This document shows, one piece after another, positions 7,423 through 16,133 of a stretch of DNA of 64,000 nucleotides (position 1 is the first letter of the stretch; every line of letters starts with the position of its first letter). The DNA is taken from contig NZ_CABWID010000010.1 in assembly GCF_902501965.1 (NCBI RefSeq), positions 248,001 to 312,000 on the forward strand. Direction: 5' to 3'. The notes under the pieces were generated by a model, which was not told the DNA's origin, did no database searches, and saw nothing but the letters and a program-made list of their open reading frames with translations. Position numbers and translations under genes: made by a program. Source of the stretch: Collinsella sp. AK_207A. Its GTDB lineage: Bacteria > Actinomycetota > Coriobacteriia > Coriobacteriales > Coriobacteriaceae.

Positions 7423-8094
7423 CTACTCAGCAGCCTGGAAGTTCTTCGGCGTCGTCCAGCCGTCGGGCACGCCGCCCTGCTGGCCGTCGCCCAGATCCTG
7501 CATCGTCCAGCCCTCGGGCAGGCTGCCCTCGCCCTCCCAGGCGCCAACCTGGTGGCAACCGGCGCAGGTGAAGACGGACTGGTCGTGCATGCGGTGGCAG
7601 CTGTTGCACTGCTGCACGCCATGGTGGGTGCTGTGCGGGTCGAACGACCAGTCCTTCGTGGAGGACTCAGTCGCGCCCGGCATCACGCCGGCACCGGTGT
7701 GGCAACCGCTCTGCAGGCAGAACTCGTTCGTGAAGGTGACCTTCTTGAACGGCATGTCGTACGTGCCGGAAAGCTGCATCTGCACCTCGTGCAGCATCTG
7801 GGGCAGCGTGGCCTCATGGCAACCAAGGCACTGGTTGTTCGCAGCGGCCTTGTGCTTGTACGCGAGCGTCGTGGTGTCGTTCACGAAGCTGTTGTAGTAC
7901 TTGCCCATGGTGCTGTGGCAGATGGTATCGCAGCACTCCGGGGTGGCATGCCAGGCCCAGCCGGCAACGCCCACCACCGTCACAACGCACACGAGGGCGA
8001 TGATGATCGGAAGGCGCTTCTTCTTCCAATCGATCTTCTTCTTCGGAGTTGCCTCGGCCGTAGCCTCGGTGCTCTCCTTGATCTCGTCAGCCAT
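7423..8094 (-). CDS. Membrane-anchored multihaem c-type cytochrome (NrfH/NapC- or cytochrome c3-like)
   Basis: A 223-aa protein with a lysine-rich cytoplasmic tail, one TM anchor (about 29-47) and an exported haem domain. Five haem-binding sites are visible: ECCDTICH (distal His60, CX3CH), CLGCH (89-93), CLQSGCH (126-132, CX4CH), CNSCH (163-167) and CAGCH (177-181). Two of these depart from CXXCH. Further His and Met residues (for example HSTHH, HRMH) can serve as distal ligands. It is the last gene of an operon with a Tat-exported four-cluster ferredoxin and an AOR-family enzyme. It probably exchanges electrons between the quinone pool or an external partner and that complex. AGAGGAG precedes the ATG. 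Confidence 0.9.
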   Translation of the reverse strand: MADEIKESTEATAEATPKKKIDWKKKRLPIIIALVCVVTVVGVAGWAWHATPECCDTICHSTMGKYYNSFVNDTTTLAYKHKAAANNQCLGCHEATLPQMLHEVQMQLSGTYDMPFKKVTFTNEFCLQSGCHTGAGVMPGATESSTKDWSFDPHSTHHGVQQCNSCHRMHDQSVFTCAGCHQVGAWEGEGSLPEGWTMQDLGDGQQGGVPDGWTTPKNFQAAE

Positions 8095-8115
8095 TGTCTA
8101 CTCCTCTCGAGATCT

Positions 8116-10362
8116 CTAGGCGTTGAGCGCCGGGTTGTCGCCGCAGTACTTCTCGAGGATGTGATCGTACTTGCGCGTACGGTCTTCGTACTTGGCGCCG
8201 CCTTCGGTCAGCAGGCCGAGCTTCTCGAGGTCCTTGGCCTGATCGGTCAGACCCAGATCCTCCAGGCACTCCTTGGTGGGGCAGCCGAGCTTCTCGTCGT
8301 AACCGAAGCGCTTGTAGAGCATGGTCAGGGCCTTCTTGAAGTCCTTGTGCTCCATCTTGTCCGTACCAGGGGTGAAGGGCGCGATGTCCGGGTCCTTGCT
8401 GAACGGCCACTCGGTGATGACGTCGTGGACGCCGCGCATGTCGTTGCAGCCCTTCTTGCCATCCTTGTCGGTCATGCCGCGGACGGTGTTGCAGCGCTGC
8501 AGCGTCATGATGCGCTCGCCGGCCTTGTACAGGTCGTCGATCGTGACCTCGATACCGGTCACCGCGGTGTAGAACTGGGCCTCGAGGTCCAGGTCGCCAC
8601 GGTAGCTGCGCTCCTTGGCGGGGGCCATGGTCATCGGCCACACCCAGTTGCACAGGGTGAGGGAGTCGTGCAGGACATCGGTAACCAGGCACCACCAGGC
8701 GAACTCGGCCTTGGCCTCGTTCATCGGGGTATAGTTCTTGTCCGGGTCAACCGCATCGGCGCTGCCCCAGACCTCCTTGGCCATGTCCTTCTTAAGCTCG
8801 ATGGGCAGGCCGCAGCCCTGGAAGTTCACCGCGGAGTGAATCATGTCGTCGCGGTTGAACCACATGTTGTACAGGCCGCCCACCTGGCTGAAGCACTCGA
8901 TGGCGTGGTGCACGGGCCAGCCGCGGTAGTTGATCAGGCAGCTGCGCTTGTCGTCGAACCACTCCATGTCGTTCCAGTGATCCTTGTCGCACCACACGAA
9001 CGGACCGTGACCGAGCCACGCGATGGGCTTGTTGTCGGTGTCGTTGGAGGCGATGTCGGAGAGGATCTTGATGAACGGCGTGGCGTCGCCGGCCATGATC
9101 TTGTCGAAGCCGTACTCGGGGAACTGGTCGCCCAGCTCGCGCTCCAGGATGCCGTCCACATAGGTGTGGGCGATATCGCGGTAGAGCTGAGCGTAGTTGC
9201 ACCACAGACCGAGGTCATCCACGGTGGCCTGGATGAGCAGGTTGTACACCACGGACTGCTCGGTAAGCTTACCGCTTTCGTCGGTGGTGCCGGGGACCTT
9301 CATCATGCCCTGCATGTACGCGGAGAACGGGAAGTTGGGCACGCAGGTGTTGCCCATGGACTCGTAACCCGTCTTCTCAAGCACGACGGGGTGCTTGACC
9401 TGGGCGTAGCAGCGCACGGGGCAGCCGTGGCAACCGGCCATCTTGACGGTGTACTTCTCAGCCTCGGGGCCGAGGTCCTTGGTGGACTTCATGCAGCGAT
9501 AGCCCATGGTGTTCGGCTCGAACGGCTTGGGCTCGCCGGTCTCGATGGGACCGCCCTCGGCGGCAGCCCAGTAGAGGCCCTTCTTGGAGGTCCAACGCGA
9601 ACCCTTGTCGTAGTACTCGGCCCAGGACTGCTGGGTGCTCGGCACGACGTGGTTGTTGTTGGAACCCAGGACCTGAGCGATCATGTAGTCGGACAGGTCG
9701 GCGACCATCTGCGGGTTCTTGACGTTGACCGGCTTGGTGCCGCGCACGACCACGGCCTTGACCTTCTTGGAGCCGAGCACCGCGCCCAGACCGGCGCCCG
9801 CGGAGTGCGAACGGGTGTTGATGACGCAGGCGTAGGGCAGCAGGTTCTCACCGGCGGGGCCGATAGCGGCAACGCAGCAATCCAGGCCGTGCTTCTTGCA
9901 CAGGGCCTCGGTGGTCTCACGCGTACCCTTGCCCCACACGGCGGAGGCGTCCTCGATCGAGACCTTGTCGTCATCGATCAGGATGTAGACCGGGCTGTCG
10001 GCCTTGCCCTCGATGATCAGGCCGTCGTGGCCCGAGAACTTGAGCTTGGCGCCCAGCTGACCGCCGCAGTGGCAGTCGACGACCAGGTGGTCCTTGGTGT
10101 AGGTGGACAGCGTCGCCCAGGTGGAGCGGCCACCCAGAGGCACGCCGGAACCGGTCAGAGGACCGACTGCGAGAACCGCCTTGTTCTCCTCGTCCATCCA
10201 GTCCGTGCCGGCGGGCACCTCGTCGTACATGATCTTGTTCGCGAAGCCCATGCCACCGATGTAATCCTTCTGCATATCGGTGTCGTCGACCTCGGTGATG
10301 TCACCCGTGCTCAGGTTGACGCGAGCGATCTGACCCGCCCAACCGTACGTGGTTTCTGCCAT
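8116..10362 (-). CDS. Aldehyde ferredoxin oxidoreductase-family enzyme (tungsten/molybdenum bis-pterin)
   Basis: A 748-aa protein covering the full AOR fold. The N-terminal domain opens YGWAGQIARVNLSTG and contains YIGGMGFANKIMYDE, with the family's pterin-binding GxxSGAGxG-like element at HSAGAGLGAVLGSKKVKAV. The [4Fe-4S] ligands are C311, C314 and C318 (CHGCPVRC), with C571 as the likely fourth. AOR enzymes interconvert carboxylates and aldehydes or related substrates using W or Mo. No Tat signal is present, so it either works in the cytoplasm or is carried out by the Tat-bearing ferredoxin encoded upstream. The arrangement resembles the E. coli ydhV cluster more than ferredoxin-linked archaeal AOR. 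The substrate is unknown. Confidence 0.92.
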   Translation of the reverse strand: MAETTYGWAGQIARVNLSTGDITEVDDTDMQKDYIGGMGFANKIMYDEVPAGTDWMDEENKAVLAVGPLTGSGVPLGGRSTWATLSTYTKDHLVVDCHCGGQLGAKLKFSGHDGLIIEGKADSPVYILIDDDKVSIEDASAVWGKGTRETTEALCKKHGLDCCVAAIGPAGENLLPYACVINTRSHSAGAGLGAVLGSKKVKAVVVRGTKPVNVKNPQMVADLSDYMIAQVLGSNNNHVVPSTQQSWAEYYDKGSRWTSKKGLYWAAAEGGPIETGEPKPFEPNTMGYRCMKSTKDLGPEAEKYTVKMAGCHGCPVRCYAQVKHPVVLEKTGYESMGNTCVPNFPFSAYMQGMMKVPGTTDESGKLTEQSVVYNLLIQATVDDLGLWCNYAQLYRDIAHTYVDGILERELGDQFPEYGFDKIMAGDATPFIKILSDIASNDTDNKPIAWLGHGPFVWCDKDHWNDMEWFDDKRSCLINYRGWPVHHAIECFSQVGGLYNMWFNRDDMIHSAVNFQGCGLPIELKKDMAKEVWGSADAVDPDKNYTPMNEAKAEFAWWCLVTDVLHDSLTLCNWVWPMTMAPAKERSYRGDLDLEAQFYTAVTGIEVTIDDLYKAGERIMTLQRCNTVRGMTDKDGKKGCNDMRGVHDVITEWPFSKDPDIAPFTPGTDKMEHKDFKKALTMLYKRFGYDEKLGCPTKECLEDLGLTDQAKDLEKLGLLTEGGAKYEDRTRKYDHILEKYCGDNPALNA

Positions 10363-10376
10363 TTACCTCTCCTCCC

Positions 10377-11099
10377 CTACGCGATCTTGCCGCCGGCGAT
10401 GAAGTCCTGCTTCTCGGTGACGAGCTGCTCGGGGTTCGCCTGGCGGGTCGGGCCGGAGGAGTGGTTGACGTTCTCCCACTTGACAAGCTCGAGCGCGCCG
10501 TTCGGGCACTGGTCTGCGCAGCGACCGCAGGCGATGCACTTGGTGGACTTCTTCGTAACGGTGTTGACGACGGGCATGTGCCACGGGCAGGCAGCGACGC
10601 AGGTGCCGCAACCCACGCACTTGTCCGGGTCCACGGAACGGACGCCGTTGTCATCCGTGAGGATGGCAGCCTGCGGGCACGAGGTCTGGCACAGTGCGGT
10701 GGTGCACATGTGGCAGGTACGGACCATCCACTCCATAGAGTAGTAGATGCCGTCGCCCGAGCCGAGCTCCGAACCATAATAGAAGCCGTCGTTCACGTGG
10801 ATACGAGCAGCTGCGGGCTGCGACACGCCGTCGTTCTTGAGCGTGCAGCTCATCTCGCAGCGCTGGCAGCCGGTGCACCTCGCACGGTTCACCTTCAGCA
10901 CGTGGGACGGGGTCGCGTAGTAGTCGACCTTGCCCTTCGAGCTGGTGGGAGCCGCCGCGGCGGAGTCGGGCAGCAGCCCGAGAGCCACCATGCTGGCGAC
11001 GAACGCGCTCGAGACCTTCACGAACCCGCGACGGGTAAAGAAGGTGTCGAGGCGATCCGCGCCGGAGCCGACATGCTCCAAAGCGGTGTTCTCTTTCAT
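10377..11099 (-). CDS. Tat-exported four-[4Fe-4S] ferredoxin subunit (NrfC/DmsB-like)
   Basis: A 240-aa electron-transfer subunit. The ATG at 11099 was chosen because GGGGAGGG lies 4 bases upstream. FFTRRGFVKVSSAFVA (residues 20-35) is a twin-arginine signal, followed by a hydrophobic stretch ending near AAAA. Sixteen cysteines form four quartets: 75/78/81/85, 129/132/137/141, 161/164/167/171 and 188/191/194/198. This is the four-cluster pattern of the DMSO-reductase-type iron-sulphur subunit. It is the first gene of the operon with the AOR-family enzyme 14 bases downstream and the multihaem cytochrome beyond. It presumably wires the catalytic subunit to the cytochrome on the outer face of the membrane. 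Confidence 0.93.
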   Translation of the reverse strand: MKENTALEHVGSGADRLDTFFTRRGFVKVSSAFVASMVALGLLPDSAAAAPTSSKGKVDYYATPSHVLKVNRARCTGCQRCEMSCTLKNDGVSQPAAARIHVNDGFYYGSELGSGDGIYYSMEWMVRTCHMCTTALCQTSCPQAAILTDDNGVRSVDPDKCVGCGTCVAACPWHMPVVNTVTKKSTKCIACGRCADQCPNGALELVKWENVNHSSGPTRQANPEQLVTEKQDFIAGGKIA

Positions 11100-11306
11100 A
11101 GTTCCCTCCCCTTGCATTGCTTCGCGACGAGTCTTGGGATGACTCGCCGTACCGATGGATCGGCGCGCAGGCGGCACGCACCGAATACTCCACGAGCTAT
11201 TGTGGGACACGGCGCGGGGAGTTCGTCCCCTCCTTGTGGGTAACTTTGTTCCTTATCGCGTTTCCACAGCTCAGACGTGTCACCTATAACAGGGTACCCT
11301 TCTCTT

Positions 11307-11336
11307 TTGAGCTGCAAGGCTTGTCGGTGCTACACT
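11307..11336 (+). promoter_or_regulatory. Predicted sigma70-type promoter for the radical SAM gene
   Basis: TTGAGC (11307-11312) and TACACT (11331-11336) are separated by 18 bases. The site lies 28 bases before the ATG at 11365, whose ribosome site is GAGAGGGG (11352-11359). The remaining 200 bases back to 11100 must also hold the divergent promoter of the redox operon; I see no clear FNR or other named site there. Confidence 0.5.
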
Positions 11337-11364
11337 GTCGGGCGTCGAATCGAGAGGGGTCCCC

Positions 11365-12714
11365 ATGCTTTCTGAGCGTTTGCTCTCCAAAACCATCGGC
11401 GCCGGCGCCGTCCAGCTCTTCCGCTCCAAGACCGAGACCGCGGACATGCTTCCTGCGCCCAAAGATGGCCATACGTACATGCTCTACGTACACATCCCGT
11501 TCTGCGATGTGCTATGCCCATATTGCTCGTTCACACGCTTCCCGTTTAAGGAGGAGCTCGGCCGCCGCTACTTCAAAGCCTTGCGCCAGGAACTGAAGGC
11601 CATCCACGATCTGGGCTACCAGCCGCCCTCGGCATACATCGGCGGCGGCACGCCCACCATCATGATGGATGAGCTGGAGCGCACCATCGACTACATGCGC
11701 GAACTGTTCCCCACTATCACCGAGGTCTCCAGCGAGACCAACCCGCCGCACCTGGACCGCGAGCGCCTGGAGCGCCTCTCCCACATGGTGCAGCGCTTCT
11801 CGGTGGGCGTGCAGAGCTTCGACAACACGCTGCTCAAGCGCATGGACCGCTACAACAAGTACGGCAGCGCCGAGGAGATCGTAGAGCGCATCCAGAACGT
11901 TCACGACATGTTCCAGACGTTCAACGTGGACATGATCTTCAACTTCCCCGGCCAGACGCCTGAGATGATCTTGCATGACATCGAGGTCTTCAAGACCACC
12001 GGCGCCAACCAGATCACCTACTACCCGCTCATGGCCTCGCCGGGCTCCGAGAAGCTCATGCAGACCTGCTTCCACGGCCAGGTGGACTACGTGCGCGAGC
12101 GCGAGCTCTACAACACCATCTTCGACACCATGACGGCACCGGAGGAGCAGGGCGGTGCCGGCTTCTACGCCACCGACGTCTACACCTTCGCCAAGGACAA
12201 GAACGCCATGATCGACGAGTACGTGGTCGACTACGGCGAATTCGTTGCGGCCGGTTGCGGCGGCTACTCCTTCATGGGCAGCGAAATCTACAACAACGAC
12301 TCCTCGCTCGACGGCTATTGCCGTCGCATCGAGGAAGGCCATATGAGCGTGGCGAACAAGATCGACATGGGCCGCGCCAACGAGAAGCGCTACCGCATGG
12401 GCCGCGAGCTCTTCGGCCTGCGCCTGGACAACCAGGCCTGGCGCCGCGACTACGGCAAGTACATCCAGTACGACATGCCGGTTGAGTACGGCTACCTGGC
12501 CGCAAACGGCGCCTTCGACAAGAACAACGCCGACGAGCTCACCCTCACGCGCAAGGGCCGCTACCTGGTGCTCGTGATGATGCGCCAGATCTTCATCGGC
12601 ATGAACACCGAACGCGACCGTCTACGCACTCTGCTGCCGGATGAGGAGCGCACCTGGTTCGCGAATTCCGCCGCCAAGCAGGTTGCCGCCGCGAAAGCCG
12701 CCGACGCGGAGTAA
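11365..12714 (+). CDS. HemN/HemW-family radical SAM protein (coproporphyrinogen III oxidase-like)
   Basis: A 449-aa radical SAM enzyme. YVHIPFCDVLCPYCSFTRF holds the cluster ligands C47, C51 and C54 in the CX3CX2C spacing, preceded by the family's YVHIPFC strand. The SAM-binding region AYIGGGTPTIM, the VQSFDNTLLKRMDR block and the FNFPGQTPEMILHD block are all typical of HemN/HemW/HutW proteins. It could act in haem delivery, anaerobic haem turnover (ChuW/HutW type) or methyl/porphyrin chemistry; sequence alone does not separate these. Divergent transcription from an operon encoding a five-haem cytochrome supports a link to haem. It ends at a strong bidirectional terminator. Confidence 0.88.
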   Translation: MLSERLLSKTIGAGAVQLFRSKTETADMLPAPKDGHTYMLYVHIPFCDVLCPYCSFTRFPFKEELGRRYFKALRQELKAIHDLGYQPPSAYIGGGTPTIMMDELERTIDYMRELFPTITEVSSETNPPHLDRERLERLSHMVQRFSVGVQSFDNTLLKRMDRYNKYGSAEEIVERIQNVHDMFQTFNVDMIFNFPGQTPEMILHDIEVFKTTGANQITYYPLMASPGSEKLMQTCFHGQVDYVRERELYNTIFDTMTAPEEQGGAGFYATDVYTFAKDKNAMIDEYVVDYGEFVAAGCGGYSFMGSEIYNNDSSLDGYCRRIEEGHMSVANKIDMGRANEKRYRMGRELFGLRLDNQAWRRDYGKYIQYDMPVEYGYLAANGAFDKNNADELTLTRKGRYLVLVMMRQIFIGMNTERDRLRTLLPDEERTWFANSAAKQVAAAKAADAE

Positions 12715-12764
12715 CCGCGCAGATCGCGCAGCGTGCTACGGCCACGCGTAGCGACTGGTTAAGA

Positions 12765-12814
12765 AAGGGCCCGGCTCGATTCAGCGCACAGCGAATCGAG
12801 CCGGGCCCTTGTTG
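12765..12814. terminator. Strong bidirectional terminator
   Basis: Perfect 18-base arms (AAGGGCCCGGCTCGATTC and its complement) enclose a 10-base loop, with T-rich tails on both strands. It lies between the convergent radical SAM gene and the NifU-like gene. Confidence 0.93.
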
Positions 12815-12834
12815 TAGAGCGTGGAAACGGGTGG

Positions 12835-13425
12835 CTAGATCTCGCCGACCTCGCGCATCTCCTGATCCACGCGTTCGTCACGCAGCGAGCAATTCTCGGT
12901 GAGCAGACAGTCCACGCACATATTCTGGCAGGTCACGCGCTCGTTGAGCTGCGCCAGGTTGTAGCCCTTCACACGGAGGAAAAAGTCGCCCACCAGGGCT
13001 TTGATGGCCTCCACGGCAAAGAGCAGGGTGTAAGCGCGGCCGTTGGGCACGCCGTCCACCGCGTCCGAGACCGTCTTCTGGTCGATTTCCAGCGCTTCGT
13101 CGATAGTCATCCCCGGCAGCATCTGCGAGATCGCGGCGGCACATGCGATGGCCGCCAGGCATCCGTGGCTCCGGAAACCCACCGCCCCAAAGGTCTCCGT
13201 CTCGGGATCGATGACGGCGAAGAGCTGCATCTGCACCGTGCCGCGCTTCTCGCGCCCCACGCTGCAGAAAGCGTTGGCACCATCCGGAATACCGGAGTTG
13301 CGGGCATCGGCAATCAGGTCGAGCGACTTCTCCGAATACTCGGTAATCGGAGCGTCGTTCTCGATCTGGTACATATCGGGCGTGCGAAGGAACGGCGTGT
13401 CCTCCTTGAGATGAACGCGCGCCAT
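12835..13425 (-). CDS. NifU/IscU N-terminal-like iron-sulphur scaffold protein
   Basis: A 196-aa protein. The central block FGAVGFRSHGCLAAIACAAA followed by ISQMLPGMTIDEAL and AVEAIKALVGDF matches the NifU_N/IscU architecture (conserved Cys, a helix, the 'G.t.eeal' turn and a C-terminal helix). A Cys-rich tail (TCQNMCVDCLLTENC) adds four more possible ligands, which is unusual for plain IscU. The ATG has AGGGGAG four bases upstream. It converges on the HemN-like gene through the terminator at 12765. It probably helps assemble or carry Fe-S clusters for nearby redox enzymes; the specific client is inferred from position only. Confidence 0.75.
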   Translation of the reverse strand: MARVHLKEDTPFLRTPDMYQIENDAPITEYSEKSLDLIADARNSGIPDGANAFCSVGREKRGTVQMQLFAVIDPETETFGAVGFRSHGCLAAIACAAAISQMLPGMTIDEALEIDQKTVSDAVDGVPNGRAYTLLFAVEAIKALVGDFFLRVKGYNLAQLNERVTCQNMCVDCLLTENCSLRDERVDQEMREVGEI

Positions 13426-13515
13426 AAATCTCCCCTCTCATTCAATGGCGGCGGGTGCAGGGGTGGGCGGTTTCGTCGGCTTCGTCAAACGAACGTGGCC
13501 GCACCCCGTTCCCGG

Positions 13516-14343
13516 TTATGGATTGGCAAGCTTCTCGACCTCGTACCACTCGGCAAGCGAGCGCGCCTGGGCCGCGCTCAGGTACAACGTTGAGTAGAAA
13601 TGCACCTTACCATTGCTCGAGGAGCAGCGCTCGATGTCCTTGAAGGCCCCATCAGCTTGAACCTGCTCGAAGAGCTTGAGCGTCTTAGCCGGATCCCACA
13701 GGTAGGGCGGGTTCATGAACTGGTCGATCGCCACCGGGCGCGGATAGGTGCGCGACTCGCTCCGCACCACGTCAACGAACGTGGCCAGTTCGTCATCCTC
13801 CGTGGTGAGGAAGAGGGCATGCGCGAAGCTGTGCGAGAGCAGCGGCTTGGAGTAGAGGTAGGTGCCCTTCTTGCCGTACAGCAGGACCACATCGGACACG
13901 TCGAGCGCGGGCAGAAGCTCGTCCTCGTCAATCTCCTGGCCCTCAAGCTGCACGTCGAGCGGCTTGGGCGCCTCCATGCGGCCGATGGCGGGCGTGTCCT
14001 CGGCGTGCGGGGACGCCTCGATGAACTCGAGCAGGCCCTCAGCGAAGTCATCGACAGACATGCCCGCGGGTGCCACCGCGAGCTTCTTCCAGCGGGCAGG
14101 CGTGGTGAGCTTGCCCTCGTAGCTCCGCTGACGCATATCGGTGAGCGCTGCGTCCCGCGCGCGGGTGAGGGCGTTCGCAGCGTGAATCTCCGCCCGCTCC
14201 TCGTCTGTGAGCTCGGGTTTGGCAGCCGCCTCTCCTTCCACGGCACCGACATCGGACTCGGGCTCATCCGCTATCGACACGGCCTGGTCCTCCTCGACAA
14301 CGGGCGCTTCTTCGTCCGCCGTCGATGTGCTCTTGTCTGCCAT
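13516..14343 (-). CDS. Uncharacterised acidic protein near the AOR cluster (possibly YdhW-like)
   Basis: A 275-aa protein. The ATG at 14343 is preceded by AAGGGGGAG; longer frames lack such a site. The first 75 residues are acidic and Ala/Glu-rich, probably disordered, followed by a helical segment (ELTDEERAEIHAANALTRARD). The folded C-terminal half contains SDVVLLYGKKGTYLYSKPL, ALFLTTEDDELATFVDVVR, RPVAIDQFMNPPYLW and a terminal SLAEWYEVEKLANP. There is no signal peptide, TM segment or Cys motif. I do not recognise it with certainty. Proteins annotated YdhW accompany AOR-type ydh clusters in enterobacteria and Coriobacteriia, so this is one possibility worth testing. Confidence 0.6.
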   Translation of the reverse strand: MADKSTSTADEEAPVVEEDQAVSIADEPESDVGAVEGEAAAKPELTDEERAEIHAANALTRARDAALTDMRQRSYEGKLTTPARWKKLAVAPAGMSVDDFAEGLLEFIEASPHAEDTPAIGRMEAPKPLDVQLEGQEIDEDELLPALDVSDVVLLYGKKGTYLYSKPLLSHSFAHALFLTTEDDELATFVDVVRSESRTYPRPVAIDQFMNPPYLWDPAKTLKLFEQVQADGAFKDIERCSSSNGKVHFYSTLYLSAAQARSLAEWYEVEKLANP

Positions 14344-14465
14344 GCTCTCCCCCTTTGCATTCATACGTTTTGCGTAGGTCTCGATTCTGTGTCCACAGTG
14401 TAGTACAAGGTATACTAACGTATCACCTAGTTGAGGGTACGGACGACAAAAGGGGAGGTAGAAGC

Positions 14466-16082
14466 ATGGGCGATGCTTTGGATAGGCGATCCGGCGCAGG
14501 CGCGGACGCTCCCGAGGCATCAGGCGCCGACCCCACCATGCCACCCCTTACCCTCGAGAACTACGGCATCTTGCTTCCCTCTATCACCGGCCTCGCTATG
14601 GCTTCCACGGCCTCGAATATCATCGTTCAGCAGGCGCACGCCACCACCGGCATCTCCACCTTTGGCGGATGGGCGATGGTCGCCGCCTGCATCCCCGTCG
14701 GCGCGCTCTTCATCGCAACGCTCGTAGTCAAGCGCTTCTCCAAGCGGGCCATCTCGCTTTCCGTCTTCCTTTCCATTCATCTGGCGGGTCTCTCGGCCCT
14801 AGCGCTCGCCTTTGCCGACCTTACCCAAGCGAGTTTCCCTACTGCCGCGGAGCTGCTCTTTCAGGGGGCGATTGCGCTGGGCGCGGTGATCGTGCAGTTC
14901 TACTGGCTCCGCAAGCTGCGCGGCACCTCGGCCCAAGCCGTCGTGATGGTAGTGTTCTCGGCGCTTGCCATCTCCGAGCTGCTCACCTTTATCTGTTCCC
15001 TCGCGCCGCTGCCGACACGTCTCGCTTTCTCCGTGGCGCTCATGTTCATGCAATTCGCCGCGGTGAACCGCTCCCGCAAACTCGGTGTGCCGAGCGACCA
15101 ATTCCCCGCCGTCTCTGAAAGCTACTTTGGGACCGACGAAAACCGTTTCTCCAACCGCAGCTTTCTGGCGGTTGCCGCCATGGGCGTGTGGTTCATCTCC
15201 ATCCCGCTCGGCATGGGACGCGGCTTCCCTGCTGGACCGGCCATCTACCTCGACGTGCTGCCGCGCGGCCTTGTGCTCGCCTGCGTCTGCGTGGTCTCTG
15301 CGCTCTGGGTTCGCTTTGCCCTGGCCTCGCGCATGTGGGCGCTCACCACGAGCATCTGGGTGATGATGCAGCTGCTGCTTGGCGCGGGCGCCATCTGTTT
15401 TGCCGCATGGCCTGTCAACGCCAGCATGGGAGGCGCATTCTTCATGGCCGCAGCGCTCGTGCTGCAGGCGTTTATCTGGTACATGACCGTGGCCTTTACC
15501 AGCTTTGGCTGGCGCGACCCGTACTACTACGCCAGCGCCGCGTGGCTCGCCATGAACCTGCTTGCCATCCTCGGCATGCGCGTCGACTCGCTGCTGACCG
15601 CCATGTTCCCCACGAATACCGGCGTGATTATCGCCATCATGAGCTTCTTCGTGCTGATCGGCGCGCAGGTTGTCTTCACCCGACTCCTTGCCTCGCCCTC
15701 GGAGGAACAAGCCGCTGCCCAGGCTGCGGCGCAAGCTACCTCGGGTGCTGGTACCGAGGGCACCCCGACGGAGGAGGTGCACCACGAGCCGCTTATGGGC
15801 ATGCTCGCCATCTCTCCCCAGGAGAACATTTCTATGAGCAGCAAGACCCCGGACGTGCACATCGCCCAGTCCGTTATGGAGATGGGCCGGCTCTTCGGCC
15901 TTACCGGACGCGAGGTCGAGGTACTCACCCTCTACGCGCTGGGCCACACCCAGGCCCGCGTAAGCGAGGAGCTGCAGCTCTCCACGAACACCGTGCACAC
16001 GCACATCAAGCGCATCTATGAGAAGACCGACCTGCATTCGCGCCAAGAGATCCTCGACTACATCACCAAGTACGGACGATAG
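14466..16082 (+). CDS. Membrane-anchored LuxR-family transcriptional regulator
   Basis: A 538-aa protein. The ATG at 14466 follows GGGGAGGTAGAAGC. About ten to twelve hydrophobic segments fill residues 25-430 (for example ILLPSITGLAMASTAS and WAMVAACIPVGALFIATLVV). A low-complexity Ala/Gln/Thr/Glu linker follows. The C-terminus is a LuxR/GerE helix-turn-helix (about 472-533) with LTGREVEVLTLYALGHTQ and the recognition element LSTNTVHTHIKRIYEKTDLHSRQEIL. This build, polytopic membrane sensor plus LuxR HTH, is expanded in Coriobacteriia such as Eggerthella. It is divergent from the unknown gene at 13516, and the redox genes nearby are candidate targets. Confidence 0.92.
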   Translation: MGDALDRRSGAGADAPEASGADPTMPPLTLENYGILLPSITGLAMASTASNIIVQQAHATTGISTFGGWAMVAACIPVGALFIATLVVKRFSKRAISLSVFLSIHLAGLSALALAFADLTQASFPTAAELLFQGAIALGAVIVQFYWLRKLRGTSAQAVVMVVFSALAISELLTFICSLAPLPTRLAFSVALMFMQFAAVNRSRKLGVPSDQFPAVSESYFGTDENRFSNRSFLAVAAMGVWFISIPLGMGRGFPAGPAIYLDVLPRGLVLACVCVVSALWVRFALASRMWALTTSIWVMMQLLLGAGAICFAAWPVNASMGGAFFMAAALVLQAFIWYMTVAFTSFGWRDPYYYASAAWLAMNLLAILGMRVDSLLTAMFPTNTGVIIAIMSFFVLIGAQVVFTRLLASPSEEQAAAQAAAQATSGAGTEGTPTEEVHHEPLMGMLAISPQENISMSSKTPDVHIAQSVMEMGRLFGLTGREVEVLTLYALGHTQARVSEELQLSTNTVHTHIKRIYEKTDLHSRQEILDYITKYGR

Positions 16083-16085
16083 CGC

Positions 16086-16128
16086 CCTTGGGGTGGTTGG
16101 GAGCCGGCTTCCCACCACCGCCCCAAGG
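16086..16128 (+). terminator. Long inverted repeat after the LuxR-type gene
   Basis: Arms CCTTGGGG...TGGTTGGGAGCC and GGCTTCCCACCA...CCCCAAGG form an almost continuous stem starting 3 bases after the stop codon. No T-run follows, so it is an unusual terminator at best. It directly abuts the GCTAAGC repeat array. Confidence 0.55.
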
Positions 16129-16133
16129 CGGTT

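Noticed and set aside
7420-10743. A 1107-codon plus-strand frame across the cytochrome and AOR genes
   Set aside because: Antisense to three genes with clear cofactor motifs and good ribosome sites; its translation shows no domain.
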